Positions 35,140 through 45,846 are shown, counted from the stretch's first letter. The stretch is 64,000 nt of DNA from Lentzea cavernae (GCF_014653695.1 NZ_BNAR01000029.1:1-64000); one strand, 5' to 3'. A program made the numbers and translations. Notes: generated by a model from the sequence alone, not told the origin.

Positions 35140-35329
35140 GGCCGCGCAGGGGCCTCTCTCGTCTCTTCCACCGCTTCTCGCGGCGGGAATCCTTGCCTCG
35201 CGCGCAGCGGCGTGGCGCCTCACTGGGCGCACGCTTGCGCAGGTCCCACGACGACGCCGCTGTCAGCGCCGCTCCTCCTGTATGCGCGTCCCGGCTGGAC
35301 CGGACCGAACAGACAACCGTCTGCGCTCG

Positions 35330-36055
35330 TCAGGACTCTCTGTCCTGCTGGAGCGGGTCCACCAGCCTGCCCTCGCCGTCGAGCCTTCCCTGCGCCATCC
35401 GGGTTGCTCTCGCAGGTACCGGCGGCACGAGATCGGCCACGACGCGAAGCGCATTCAGCACGTCGTCGGGTCGCACGGTAGGCGTTACCTGCCGTACGAC
35501 CGTCATGAGTATCCCACACGGTCGTGACAAAGCGGTGTCATCGTGTCCGGCGTCGCTCGAACGTGGTTCGACCAGCGCCGACACGACGGCCGGCCGCACG
35601 TCGAGCATCTTCGTGCCGTTCTTGGTGAGGCGTTCGACCTCGACGGACTCCGCCGCGAGGAAGACGCTCACCGCCTTCGCGAGCTCATCGGGCCCGACTC
35701 CGTCGAGCTCGATCCGCCACTCGCTCGCGTCGATGCGCTCGGTGAGGTTGCCACCGAGCGACTGGACCACGTCGACGACGTCGATGCCGGGGGGCAACGC
35801 CTCGTCGAGCGCGGCCTTGAGCGCCACCGGGTCGACCTTCTCGACCACCGACACCTCGACGTACTCGGCCTCGCTGGCGACACCGGTCGGCGCGGCGCCG
35901 ACCCACGACACCTTCGGGTGAGGGCTGAACCCCTGGGAGTAGGCCATGGGCACGCCTGCCCGGCGCAGCGCACGTTCGAACGTGCGAGCGATGTCGCGGT
36001 GCGAAGTGAAGCGCAACCTCCCCCGCTTGGTGTAGCGGAGGCGCAGTTTCTGCAC
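35330..36055 (-). CDS. DUF2344 / TIGR03936 radical-SAM-linked protein
   Basis: About 241 residues starting (V)QKLRLRYTKRGRLRFTSHRD, the invariant N-terminal block of this family. YSQGFSPHPKVSW and the ALP-rich middle are also typical. In most actinobacteria it directly follows the TIGR03960 radical-SAM gene, and the two are thought to act together, possibly in tRNA/RNA or cofactor modification. Here a subtilase gene on the other strand separates them. GTG 36055 gives the family start. The region upstream is less conserved and in-frame non-ATG starts exist, so the exact start is uncertain. Confidence 0.8.
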   Translation of the reverse strand: MQKLRLRYTKRGRLRFTSHRDIARTFERALRRAGVPMAYSQGFSPHPKVSWVGAAPTGVASEAEYVEVSVVEKVDPVALKAALDEALPPGIDVVDVVQSLGGNLTERIDASEWRIELDGVGPDELAKAVSVFLAAESVEVERLTKNGTKMLDVRPAVVSALVEPRSSDAGHDDTALSRPCGILMTVVRQVTPTVRPDDVLNALRVVADLVPPVPARATRMAQGRLDGEGRLVDPLQQDRES

Positions 36056-36260
36056 CGCCGCGGCGGAGGGGTTGTTGGGCAGGTTGCGGCTCAGCGGTGC
36101 TCCCGAGTGGTGTTCCGACGGGTGAGCGGTCCCATCGGCGCAGGCTGTTCGTCCAGTAGGACGGTACCGTGAACCTGATTCAGAACGTTCAGCTTGTCTA
36201 GATCGTTGCGCGTGGTTACGGTCCGGCTGACTGGACGCCCTGCCTACCTGGAGGTCACTG

Positions 36261-37688
36261 GTGCCTCTGCTCCACCGCGCTCGAGTGGCTGCGTTGACCG
36301 CACTGCTCGCGGCCGGGTGCTTGGCGGCGTCCCTGCCCGCGGCCGCGCAGCCCTGGGTCTCCCCCGTGACCCCCGAGTGCATCCAGCCCGGTCCGCTGCT
36401 GCGCTACCTGGTGGTGTTCTCGCAGCTCACCACCCCTGCGATGGCGGACGCGGAGATCACGGAGGCGTGCGGTACCACGACCGTCTACTACCCCGAGATC
36501 TCGATCGCCGTCGCGACCTCGCCGGACCCGTCGTTCCTCAAGCTGATCGGCCCGCAGCGCGCCTACAGCGCCCAGGCCGAGAGCTCCAAGCGGTCGGTGA
36601 AGCGCAAGAAGGACGACACGGAACTGCTCCGGCCGTCCGGCGTGCGCTCCAGCGAGCAGTGGGACATGGATCTCATCAAGACCTCCGCCGCGCACGAGGT
36701 GACCACGGGCTCCAAGTCCGTCGTCGTGGGCGTGCTGGACTCGGGCGTCGACGCGAAGCACCCGGACCTGGTGGACGCGCTGGCGCCCGAACTGTCCGCG
36801 GGCTGCCTGACCGGCAAGCCCGACACGTCACCGTCGGCCTGGGCCCCGACGACCTCCGCCCACGGCACGCACGTCGCCGGCACCATCGCCGCCGCTGACG
36901 ACGGCCGCGGCACCACGGGCGTCGCGCCGGGCGTGCGCATCGCGTCCGTGAAGGTCGTGGACGACGAGGGCTTCATCTACCCCGAATACGCGGTGTGCGG
37001 CTTCATGTGGGCCGCCTCACAGGGCATGACGATCACCAACAACAGCTACTTCATCGACCCGTACCTGTTCACGTGCCAGAGCGAGCCTGGCCAGCGCGTC
37101 ATCTACGAGGCCGTGCGCCGTGCCGTGGACTACGCGACCTCGCGCAACGTGCTGACGGTCGCCGCCGCGGGCAACGCGGGCGCGGACCTGTCCCGGCCTG
37201 GGCGCGACTCGATGTCGCCGACGAACGGTGAGGCGCAGACGCGTCCGGTCGACTCGACTTGTGTGGTGCTGCCGGCGCAGCTCAAGAACGTGGTGGGCGT
37301 GTCGGCGGTCGATTCGAACAAGACCAAGGCCGGGTACAGCTCGTACGGGCTGGGGGCGATCGACGTGACGGCTCCCGGTGGTGACCCCCGCACGCCTACC
37401 GGGTGTGTGTTGTCGACCGTGCCGTCCGGGTACGACTACTCGTGCGGGACGTCGATGGCTGCGCCGCATGCTGCTGGGGTGGCGGCGTTGATCGCTTCGG
37501 TGCATCCAGAGGCGGATGCTGTGTCGCTGGGGCGGATGTTGAACGTGCAGGCTGAGACCCTGGCTTGTCCTGGGGACTATGACTTGAACGGGACCGGGGT
37601 GCAGGACGCTTTCTGCACCGGGTATTCGGAGTACAACTCGTTCTACGGGCACGGGCTTGTGGACGCGTTGGCCGCTGTCACGAAGTAG
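36261..37688 (+). CDS. Secreted subtilisin-like serine protease (S8)
   Basis: A 475-residue protease with a signal peptide (ARVAALTALLAAGCLAA, cleavage near AAA-Q at 30), a propeptide-like region to about 125 and an S8 domain with Asp160 (GVLDSGVD), His201 (SAHGTHVAG) and Ser398 (CGTSMAAPHAAG). Several Cys residues suggest disulfides. No C-terminal anchor is evident, so it is free. The GTG at 36261 has GGAGG 6 bases upstream. It sits on the opposite strand between the radical-SAM gene and DUF2344. The intergenic 36056-36260 contains its promoter. Confidence 0.93.
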   Translation: MPLLHRARVAALTALLAAGCLAASLPAAAQPWVSPVTPECIQPGPLLRYLVVFSQLTTPAMADAEITEACGTTTVYYPEISIAVATSPDPSFLKLIGPQRAYSAQAESSKRSVKRKKDDTELLRPSGVRSSEQWDMDLIKTSAAHEVTTGSKSVVVGVLDSGVDAKHPDLVDALAPELSAGCLTGKPDTSPSAWAPTTSAHGTHVAGTIAAADDGRGTTGVAPGVRIASVKVVDDEGFIYPEYAVCGFMWAASQGMTITNNSYFIDPYLFTCQSEPGQRVIYEAVRRAVDYATSRNVLTVAAAGNAGADLSRPGRDSMSPTNGEAQTRPVDSTCVVLPAQLKNVVGVSAVDSNKTKAGYSSYGLGAIDVTAPGGDPRTPTGCVLSTVPSGYDYSCGTSMAAPHAAGVAALIASVHPEADAVSLGRMLNVQAETLACPGDYDLNGTGVQDAFCTGYSEYNSFYGHGLVDALAAVTK

Positions 37689-37731
37689 GGCCCGGCTTGG
37701 CAGGGCGGCATCTGGTGCGTTGGAGAGACGC

Positions 37732-37906
37732 CGTGCGCGCGTCGGATGCGAACGGGACGCGCGTGGCCAACGAGACGTGTGTGCTCGTTCGGACGCGCTG
37801 ACCGCCACCACACAGCAGGCACTCTCTCGCGAACATCCACCCGCACGTCACCTGGCACGCGCCAAGCGCCACCGTGCGCGCGTCGGATGCCAACGAGACG
37901 TGCATG
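37732..37906. repeat. Degenerate direct repeats in the gap after the subtilase
   Basis: CGTGCGCGCGTCGGATGC begins both 37732 and 37873. The following bases, AACGRGACG, recur again in between (about 37770). Copies are about 34 bp long with differences mainly at a few positions. The minus-strand reading keeps a repeated SLASDART-like peptide. These are short dispersed-repeat-like units. I see no gene in the 296-base gap between the subtilase and the radical-SAM gene. Confidence 0.55.
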
Positions 37907-37940
37907 CCGCTGGACCCCCTGAGCGAGTTGCCCAAACGAA

Positions 37941-37966
37941 GCAGGGCCCGCTTTCGCGGGCCCTGC
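37941..37966. terminator. Bidirectional terminator, subtilase/radical SAM
   Basis: A perfect 11-bp stem, GCAGGGCCCGC (37941-37951) with GCGGGCCCTGC (37956-37966), and a TTTC loop, 18 bases past the end of the radical-SAM gene. It can end transcripts from both convergent genes. Confidence 0.85.
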
Positions 37967-37984
37967 GGCACAGCTCGGGGTGTC

Positions 37985-39946
<1,962 letters not shown>

Positions 39947-39990
39947 ACGAGGAGAGTAACGGCCCCCACAGGCGGGGGCCGAATCGCGCC

Positions 39991-40836
39991 TCAGTCCAGC
40001 AACAACTTGCCCAGCCGGCGCGCCGCGACCACCGTTCCCACGGCCGCCAGGACCGCGAAGTACGCGAGGTGGCCGAGCATGCCCCAGCCGACCATGCCCA
40101 GCGTGAGGCCCCGCATCAGCTCGATGGCGTGGTAGAGCGGCGTCCACGTCACCACCGTCTGCAGCCAGCCCGGGTAGACCGACAGCGGGTAGAACGTCGT
40201 CGAGAACAGGAACAGCGGCAGCACCGCGAGTTGCACGAGGTCGAAGTCCTGCCACGAGCGCATGAACGTCGTCGCCGCCATGCCCACCGCCGCGAACGCG
40301 AACGCCACCAGCAGAGCCGCGGGCAGCGCCAGCAACGCCCACGGCGAGGCGATGAGCCCCATCCCGAGCATCACGCCGAGGAACCCCGCCGAGTACAGAC
40401 CGCCGCGCAGCAACGCCCACGAGATCTCGCCGATCGCGATGTCCATCGGCCCCATCGGCGTCGTGAGCATCGCGTCGTAGAGCTTCGCGTACTTGAACTT
40501 GAAGAACACGTTGAACGTCGCGTCGTACACCGCTCCGTTCATCGCGCTCGCCGCCAGCAGCGCGGGTGCCACGAACGCCGCGTAGCTGATCGGCCGCCCG
40601 TCCGGCCCGGCCACCGCCGTCACCATCTGCCCGAACCCGAGGCCCAGCGACCACAGGAACAGCATCGGCTCGAACGCCCCGCCGACCAGCACGAACCACG
40701 CGCGCTTGTTCACCACCGCGGACCGTTCGACGAGCATGCTCGCCCGCCTGCCGTAGAGCCCCGGCGGGATCACCCGCCACAACAGCCCCACGCTGGCGGG
40801 TTTCGCCTGATCAGCACGGTCGAGTGTCTGCGTCAT
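39991..40836 (-). CDS. ABC-2 type transporter permease
   Basis: A 281-residue membrane protein with six segments (e.g. VLVGGAFEPMLFLWSLGLGF; ALLALPAALLVAFAFAAVG). It belongs to the ABC-2/NodJ-DrrB type. Start MTQTLDRADQ at 40836, one base after the stop of the preceding permease gene. It forms a heterodimeric pore with the second permease and is powered by the ATPase at 41611. The cargo may be a drug or polysaccharide; the DrrAB-like layout is suggestive only. Confidence 0.9.
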   Translation of the reverse strand: MTQTLDRADQAKPASVGLLWRVIPPGLYGRRASMLVERSAVVNKRAWFVLVGGAFEPMLFLWSLGLGFGQMVTAVAGPDGRPISYAAFVAPALLAASAMNGAVYDATFNVFFKFKYAKLYDAMLTTPMGPMDIAIGEISWALLRGGLYSAGFLGVMLGMGLIASPWALLALPAALLVAFAFAAVGMAATTFMRSWQDFDLVQLAVLPLFLFSTTFYPLSVYPGWLQTVVTWTPLYHAIELMRGLTLGMVGWGMLGHLAYFAVLAAVGTVVAARRLGKLLLD

Positions 40837-40837
40837 G

Positions 40838-41611
40838 TCACACCGCCAGCCTTCGGTGGAAGAAGCGAACGCCGAGCGCGACGCCCACGGCGACCAACGC
40901 ACCGAGGTATGCGAGGTGCCCCAACGCGGGTAAGAGGTCCAACGACCCGAACGTCGCCCCGCGCGCGAGCTCGATGCCGTGCCACGTCGGCGTCAGCCAC
41001 ACCAGCGGCAGCAACCAGTCGGGCAGCTGGCTCACCGGGAAGAACGCGCCGGTGAACAACGTCATCGGCATCAGCACGAACCGGAAGATGTTGTTGAAGG
41101 CCTCCGGCTTCTCCAACGTCGCGCTGTACGCCACCAACGGCGCGCTGAACGCCAGCCCCGCCAGCGTCGCGACCGGTATGGCGAGCAGGACGCCCGGCCC
41201 GGCCGCCGCGCCGAGGAGCACGGCGATGCCCACGAACACGATCGACCGCAGCAGCAGCTGCGACCCGATCCACATCACCTGCGAGTAGAGCACCTGCGCC
41301 GGCGTGATCGGCGTGGCCACCATGGCGATGAACGACTTCTGCCACATGAACTGCGACATGACCGGGAACGTCGACTCGAACGTCGCCCCCTGCACCGCCG
41401 TGACGACCACCAGCGCGGGCGCGAGGTACTGCAGGTACGGCACGCCACCGATCAGCGCCGTCGACTGCACCTGCGACCCGAACCCCAGCCCGAGCGCCAA
41501 CAGGAACAGCACCGGCGTGAGGAAGCTCGACACCGCCGTGGCCCGCCAGTTGCGCCGGTACCACGTCCAGGTCTTCTCGAACCCGAACCACGAAGCCCTC
41601 AACGTCTCCAT
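40838..41611 (-). CDS. ABC-2 type transporter permease
   Basis: A 257-residue ABC-2 permease with six segments (VLFLLALGLGFGSQVQ; VLLAIPVATLAGLAF; and others). It is a paralogue of the gene at 39991: the central QDFD-like FFPVSQLPDWLLPLVWLTP blocks align in both. The start METLRASWFG (41611) overlaps the ATPase stop by one base. Two distinct permeases plus one ATPase make a typical DrrAB/NodIJ-type exporter. Confidence 0.9.
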   Translation of the reverse strand: METLRASWFGFEKTWTWYRRNWRATAVSSFLTPVLFLLALGLGFGSQVQSTALIGGVPYLQYLAPALVVVTAVQGATFESTFPVMSQFMWQKSFIAMVATPITPAQVLYSQVMWIGSQLLLRSIVFVGIAVLLGAAAGPGVLLAIPVATLAGLAFSAPLVAYSATLEKPEAFNNIFRFVLMPMTLFTGAFFPVSQLPDWLLPLVWLTPTWHGIELARGATFGSLDLLPALGHLAYLGALVAVGVALGVRFFHRRLAV

Positions 41612-42525
41612 CAGTCCACCAACGTCCGGCCGGTGAGCCTCAGGAACACGTCCTCCAGCGAACTGCGCCGCACCAGGCTCTGCACCGGCTGAACCCCGTG
41701 CTCGTGCACCTTGGCCAACGTGTGCTCGCCGTCCTGCGTGTAGAGCAACAGCCGATCCGGCAGCACTTCCACCCTCTCGGCGAACCTCTCGAGGTCCGGT
41801 TTCTCGGCCCCCGGCTGGAACCTCAGCTCCAGCACTTCCCTGGTGGAGTACTTGTCGATCAACGCGCTGGGCGACCCCTCGGCCGCGATCCGCCCGCCGT
41901 CCATCACCACGAGCCGGTCGCAGAGCTGCTCGGCCTCGTCCATGTAGTGGGTGGTGATGATGAGCGTGACACCGTCCTGCTTCAACCTGAACAGCCTGTC
42001 CCACAACAGATGCCGGGCCTGCGGGTCCAACCCGGTGGTCGGCTCGTCGAGCAGCAGCAACTCGGGGTCGTTCACCAGCGACCGCGCGATCGTGAGCCGC
42101 CGCTTCATCCCACCGCTGAGCGGCTCGACCTCGTGATCGGCCCGATCAGACAGCTGCGCGAACTCCAGCAACTCCTCGGCCTTCTCCCGGCACCGCTGCC
42201 GCGACATCCCGAAGTACCGCCCGTAGATCTGCAGGTTCTGCCGGACCGTCAGCTCCGTGTCGAGGTTGTCGAGCTGCGGCACCACCCCCAGCCGCGCACG
42301 GATCTGCGGCCCCTGCGTGGCCGGGTCCATGCCGAGCACTTTCAGGTCCCCACCCGTCCGCCCGGACACGCACGAGATCATCCGCATGGTCGACGACTTC
42401 CCCGCCCCGTTGGGCCCGAGAAACCCGAACGCCTCACCCCGCCGCACGTCGACATCGATGCCGCGCACGGCCTCGAACGATCCGAAGTGCTTGGTCAGAG
42501 CCTTGGCCTCAACGAGGTTGTCCAC
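41611..42525 (-). CDS. ABC transporter ATP-binding protein
   Basis: A 304-residue NodI/DrrA-like ATPase: Walker A GPNGAGKSS, Q-loop in VVPQLDNLD, signature LSGGMKRR, Walker B LLLLDEPTTGLD, switch His in ITTHYMDEAE. A C-terminal DUF4162-like region follows. It energises the two permeases downstream. GTG 42525 (MDNLVEAKALT) is chosen. It is close to the divergent GNAT gene (56-base gap). Confidence 0.93.
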   Translation of the reverse strand: MDNLVEAKALTKHFGSFEAVRGIDVDVRRGEAFGFLGPNGAGKSSTMRMISCVSGRTGGDLKVLGMDPATQGPQIRARLGVVPQLDNLDTELTVRQNLQIYGRYFGMSRQRCREKAEELLEFAQLSDRADHEVEPLSGGMKRRLTIARSLVNDPELLLLDEPTTGLDPQARHLLWDRLFRLKQDGVTLIITTHYMDEAEQLCDRLVVMDGGRIAAEGSPSALIDKYSTREVLELRFQPGAEKPDLERFAERVEVLPDRLLLYTQDGEHTLAKVHEHGVQPVQSLVRRSSLEDVFLRLTGRTLVD

Positions 42526-42581
42526 CCACCCGACGTTAACGAACAGGTCTGACAATTCTCGACGCAATTACGATCAGCACC

Positions 42582-43169
42582 ATGCCCACGACCTTGCGCT
42601 GGCTCTCGGAAGCCGACGACCACCTCCGCGCCGAGATCCACGCGGTCGTGCACGACGTGGTGGCAGCGGGCGGCGCGGTCGGCTACCACTCGCCTCCCTC
42701 CCACGACCGCATCTCCGACTGGCTGGACTCAGTGCTGAAGCTGGTCCGCAACGGCGACGCGGCGTTCGCAGTGGCTGTTGTGGACGGCATCGTGCGCGCC
42801 GTGGGGATGTGGCGCCGCGGCTCGACCGCCGTGTTCCAGCACCGCGCCGAGGTCCAGCAGATCATGGCCCACCCCTCGGCCCGCGGCCTCGGCCTCGGAC
42901 GGCTGGTGATGGAGGGCTTGGTGGAGAACGCCCGCGCGCAAGGCCTGGAGATCCTGATGCTGGGGGTGCGCGGCAACAACCATGGCGCGATCGAGCTGTA
43001 CGAGAGCCTTGGGTTCCGGGAGTGCGGGCGGATGCCGAACGCGATCGCCGTGGGCACGCAACGGTGGGACGACGTGTGGATGTACCTGCCGCTCGGCTAT
43101 CCGGAGGGGACACAGTTGAACGGGGCCGCGGCAGGCGGGCTGGGCAGCAGCCCACGACGAACGGCCTGA
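42582..43169 (+). CDS. GNAT family N-acetyltransferase
   Basis: A 195-residue acetyltransferase. Motif A (MAHPSARGLGLGRLVMEGL, about 91-110) gives the acetyl-CoA pyrophosphate loop and NNHGAIELYESLGFRECG (motif B) closes the site. It is most like the small-molecule/aminoglycoside-like class of GNATs. The last 20 residues run into a tandem repeat region. The gene is divergent from the ABC ATPase, so it might share control, but its substrate is unknown. Confidence 0.87.
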   Translation: MPTTLRWLSEADDHLRAEIHAVVHDVVAAGGAVGYHSPPSHDRISDWLDSVLKLVRNGDAAFAVAVVDGIVRAVGMWRRGSTAVFQHRAEVQQIMAHPSARGLGLGRLVMEGLVENARAQGLEILMLGVRGNNHGAIELYESLGFRECGRMPNAIAVGTQRWDDVWMYLPLGYPEGTQLNGAAAGGLGSSPRRTA

Positions 43170-43172
43170 CGA

Positions 43173-43226
43173 CACGCGACGCCGCAGGCGAGCCGTCTTC
43201 CACGCGACGCCGAAGGCGAGCCGTCC
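43173..43226. repeat. Two-copy 28-bp tandem repeat
   Basis: CACGCGACGCCGCAGG-type and CACGCGACGCCGAAGG-type copies (43173-43198 and 43201-43226) repeat with a 28-base period and one substitution, ending GCGAGCCGTC. They follow the GNAT stop directly. The unit resembles dispersed REP-type sequence but I cannot test copy number. Confidence 0.6.
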
Positions 43227-43241
43227 TTACCAAGAGGCTCG

Positions 43242-43385
43242 GGCGTGGTGGTTTCGTCACGAGTCGTGCCACAGCTCTTGCTGCATGCAGGTAGGGGTGT
43301 CAACTCGACACGCTCTTCGTCGAGTTGACACCCCTACCTGCATGTGGCCAGCTCTTGGTACGGCTTGGGACGAAACCACCACGCC
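43242..43385. repeat. 144-bp nested foldback element
   Basis: Outer arms GGCGTGGTGGTTTCGTC (43242-43258) and its exact complement (43369-43385) enclose a second, perfect 26-bp inverted repeat (43284-43309 and 43319-43344) with a 9-base loop ACGCTCTTC. The stretches between inner and outer arms pair only partly. It contains no gene. It lies between the GNAT gene and ndk. It could be a MITE, a recombinational or protein-binding hairpin or a strong bidirectional terminator. Confidence 0.78.
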
Positions 43386-43569
43386 AACGCAACCCAACTA
43401 CGCAACGCGCATCCGCCCAACGCAACAGGCGTGCCATCAACCCGCGCACGGCGCAGGCCCGGTTTCGGATCAGATTGGCGGGGTCTGGGGCGGAGCCCCA
43501 GGAATCAGCAGACACATCCCCTCGCACGGCGACCACCTACGAACACGAAACCGCCGCCCGCCAACGAAA
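43386..43569. other. Gap between foldback element and ndk terminator
   Basis: I see no gene. A small GGGGC/GCCCC hairpin (about 43485) is the only other structure. The A/C-rich plus strand resembles no repeat I can name. Confidence 0.4.
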
Positions 43570-43612
43570 CAGGGGGACGCCCCACGCAACAGATGCGCAA
43601 ACCGTCCCCCTG
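43570..43612 (-). terminator. ndk terminator
   Basis: CAGGGGGACG (43570-43579) pairs with CGTCCCCCTG (43603-43612) around a 23-base loop. In minus-strand RNA TTTCGTTGG follows. It is 14 bases beyond the ndk stop. Confidence 0.7.
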
Positions 43613-43626
43613 GAACAACCAGAACC

Positions 43627-44037
43627 TCAGAGGTTCGGGAACCAGATCTTGATCTCACGCTCGGCCGACTCGGCGGAGTCGGACCCGTGAACCAGGTTGT
43701 ACTGGACCTCGGTCCCGAAGTCCCCGCGAATCGTGCCGGGCGTGGCCTTCTCGACGGGGTCGGTCCCACCGGCCAGCTGGCGGAACGCCGGCACGGCCCG
43801 GACACCCTCGACGACGAGGGCGACCAACGGCCCACCGGTGATGAAGTCGACCAGGTCGCCGTAGAACGACTTGCCGTCGTGCTCCGCGTAGTGCTGCTCG
43901 GCGGTGGCGCGGTCGGCGGTGCGCAGCTCGAGGGCGGCGAGCTTCAGGCCCTTGCGCTCGATGCGGGCGATCACCTCGCCAACGAGACCACGGGCGACGC
44001 CATCGGGCTTAACGAGAACCAGGGTGCGCTCGGACAC
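43627..44037 (-). CDS. ndk: Nucleoside diphosphate kinase
   Basis: A 136-residue enzyme that transfers the gamma-phosphate between nucleoside triphosphates. The phospho-histidine lies in YNLVHGSDSAESA, and RTLVLVKPDGVARG and GDLVDFITGGPLVALV are typical. The GTG at 44037 has GAGGAG 10 bases upstream. A longer upstream frame is Pro/Ser-rich and unlikely. It normally lies between DUF4233-folC and rne; here about 19 kb of other genes separate it from DUF4233. Confidence 0.97.
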   Translation of the reverse strand: MSERTLVLVKPDGVARGLVGEVIARIERKGLKLAALELRTADRATAEQHYAEHDGKSFYGDLVDFITGGPLVALVVEGVRAVPAFRQLAGGTDPVEKATPGTIRGDFGTEVQYNLVHGSDSAESAEREIKIWFPNL

Positions 44038-44189
44038 GACGGTGTGACTCCTCGAAAACAGGTACGGGATGTGCGGACAAGGGTAACCGCGCACGTGCGG
44101 CACACGTCCGGAGGGCTGTGACCGGGGATACGTTGGTGAGCTCGTCGCCACCAAGTTGCATCAGCGACCGATGCGACATAGTTCTGCGC

Positions 44190-44807
44190 GTGAGTGCAAA
44201 GCACACGGGTTCCGCGCTGACCGGCGCCGCGGTCCTGTTCGTCCTCCTGCGGCTGCTCGCGGTGAGCCACTACGACTGGCACACGGCGTTCGCCCTCCTT
44301 CACACCCTCGAACTGGACGACGCGCCAGGCCTGTTCCTCGGCACGTTCATGGCCGACGACCGCATCAGCACGGTGCTGCTGATGGTCGTCACGCCGGCCA
44401 CGTTCTTCTTCTACCTCCGCACGCGCAAGGACCCGGAGCGGGCGAACACGACGGCGCTGCTCACCTTGATCGTGCTCATCGCGTTGATGGTGTCGCACAC
44501 GCTGACGTACCACCGGTGGTGGCTGGCGGTGGGCGCAACAGCAATCGGGGTGGCGATGGTGCTGGCCATTCGCAACGCGCGGTGGCTGCTCAAGTGGTTC
44601 GCGTGGCTGCTGGCCGGGTCGGCGTTGGCGGTCGCCGCCGTCGTGAGCACGCCGTGGGTGCCGAAGGAGCGGATCAACGACGCCCAGGAGGTCTACGTGT
44701 TCGAGACGAGTCCCGGGTTCCTGAAGGTGCTCCAGGCGCACGACCGGAAGTTCGCCATTCTGCGGACCGATGACGTGCGGAAGCGCGAAGAACTGGCCGA
44801 CCACTGA
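44190..44807 (+). CDS. Integral membrane protein, unknown function
   Basis: A 205-residue protein with about five hydrophobic segments (SALTGAAVLFVLLRLLAVSH, DRISTVLLMVVTPATFFFYL, ALLTLIVLIALMVSHTLTY, WWLAVGATAIGVAMVLAI, WLLAGSALAVAAVVSTPW) and a 40-residue polar C-terminus. I recognise no family. GTG 44190 is selected because it is the start closest to the first helix. It is divergent from ndk. Confidence 0.65.
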   Translation: MSAKHTGSALTGAAVLFVLLRLLAVSHYDWHTAFALLHTLELDDAPGLFLGTFMADDRISTVLLMVVTPATFFFYLRTRKDPERANTTALLTLIVLIALMVSHTLTYHRWWLAVGATAIGVAMVLAIRNARWLLKWFAWLLAGSALAVAAVVSTPWVPKERINDAQEVYVFETSPGFLKVLQAHDRKFAILRTDDVRKREELADH

Positions 44808-44952
44808 ATTCCATAGAACCCGGATAAATAAGTTTCGAAAACCTTGCCACACGATCTGGAATCCTTCACTCGATCGTGTACTGCTTGGCGCGCTTTTGCG
44901 ATACGGACAGGTATGAAGTAACGGCGTCGGTCACTCCTTCGATGAGCCAGAA

Positions 44953-45846
44953 GTGCCCGATTGGGCGGTCATTCGCCAGGATTCCGCTCTGTTAGATCGA
45001 ATTGACTCGGAGTTACCTCTGTTACGCGATCATCAAGCCGCATTCGACGCCCTCGCATGCGCCTTGACCCAGTGCCACGAGGATCGTGTCACCGGGGCGT
45101 TGAGCGTCACCGGAAATGCGGGAGGACTGTTCCACCTGCGTGACGGCGCCGTGATCGCCGTGGAGAGCGCCGGCTCGCCCGGCGTGGAGACGTTGCTGCT
45201 GAGCTCTGGCGGGATCAGCGCGGAGGACTGGGACGCGGCGCTGGTGGAGAGCGTCGGGACCGGGTCGCTCCAGGCGGCGCTCGTCGCGCGCGGGTCCATC
45301 GGACTCGCCGAGGTCGAGGCCGTCGCGGTGGCCGCGCTGCAGGACGGGGCGTTCGCCGTCGCTGCCGGTGACGTGCAGGAATGCGTCGTCGTCAGCGATT
45401 CCGCCGACGTGCCCCTGCTGCCCGTGACCGGCGGTGTCGCACCGGCTCTGCTGCTCGCGGAGACGGCGGGCCGGCTCGACGCCATCGCCTCGCTGCCGGT
45501 CCCCCTGTCGCCCTACCGGGACCGCGTGGTGCCGGGTCGTGCGACGAAGTCGATGTCCGGGGAACGGCGGGAGATCGTCGCGCACGCCACCGGAAGGCGG
45601 AGCGCGCGGGACATAGCTTTCGCGACAGGCAGGAGCCTCCACTCGGTCACCGTCGAGATCTCCCGAATGCTCGGTGAAGAACTGCTGGAAATCGCCCCGC
45701 CTGCGACGGCCTTCAGTTTTTCGCACTGGGGTCTGCCCTCCCTGCGCCCTCGGGCACCAGGGCAGAGCAGCGGAAAGGAAATGGATTGGACTACGACGCC
45801 CTGGCCGCCGAACTGCGGACGATCAGAGAGAACGTCGCCGGAGTGA
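44953..45846 (+). CDS. PATAN/DUF4388-like sensor with C-terminal winged helix
   Basis: About 297 residues. Residues 45-150 (TGALSVTGNAGGLFHLRDGA, GSLQAALVARGSIGLAEVEA and the repeats around them) match the pattern of PATAN/DUF4388 domains, which act in signalling with roadblock proteins. Residues about 205-255 (SGERREIVAHATGRRSARDI, then LHSVTVEISRMLGEELLEI) resemble the winged-helix tail of DUF742/CvnC-type proteins. It is the first gene of a three-gene cassette and overlaps the next by 61 bases. The assignment rests on pattern matching and is tentative. The last 30 residues look odd and could reflect a frame shift near the end. Confidence 0.55.
   Translation: MPDWAVIRQDSALLDRIDSELPLLRDHQAAFDALACALTQCHEDRVTGALSVTGNAGGLFHLRDGAVIAVESAGSPGVETLLLSSGGISAEDWDAALVESVGTGSLQAALVARGSIGLAEVEAVAVAALQDGAFAVAAGDVQECVVVSDSADVPLLPVTGGVAPALLLAETAGRLDAIASLPVPLSPYRDRVVPGRATKSMSGERREIVAHATGRRSARDIAFATGRSLHSVTVEISRMLGEELLEIAPPATAFSFSHWGLPSLRPRAPGQSSGKEMDWTTTPWPPNCGRSERTSPE

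Noticed and set aside
31481..35527. Very long open frame (about 1348 codons) on the plus strand
   Set aside because: It is antisense to rplU, rne and the start of the next gene. Its His/Asp/Leu-rich composition is the usual mirror of GC-rich coding sequence, with no domain motif.
43173..43344. Considered as a CRISPR array
   Set aside because: Only two tandem units without spacers of regular length, and the inverted repeats are not array-like; no cas genes in the window.
43285..44121. Plus-strand frame across the foldback element and ndk
   Set aside because: It reads through both hairpin arms and is antisense to ndk.
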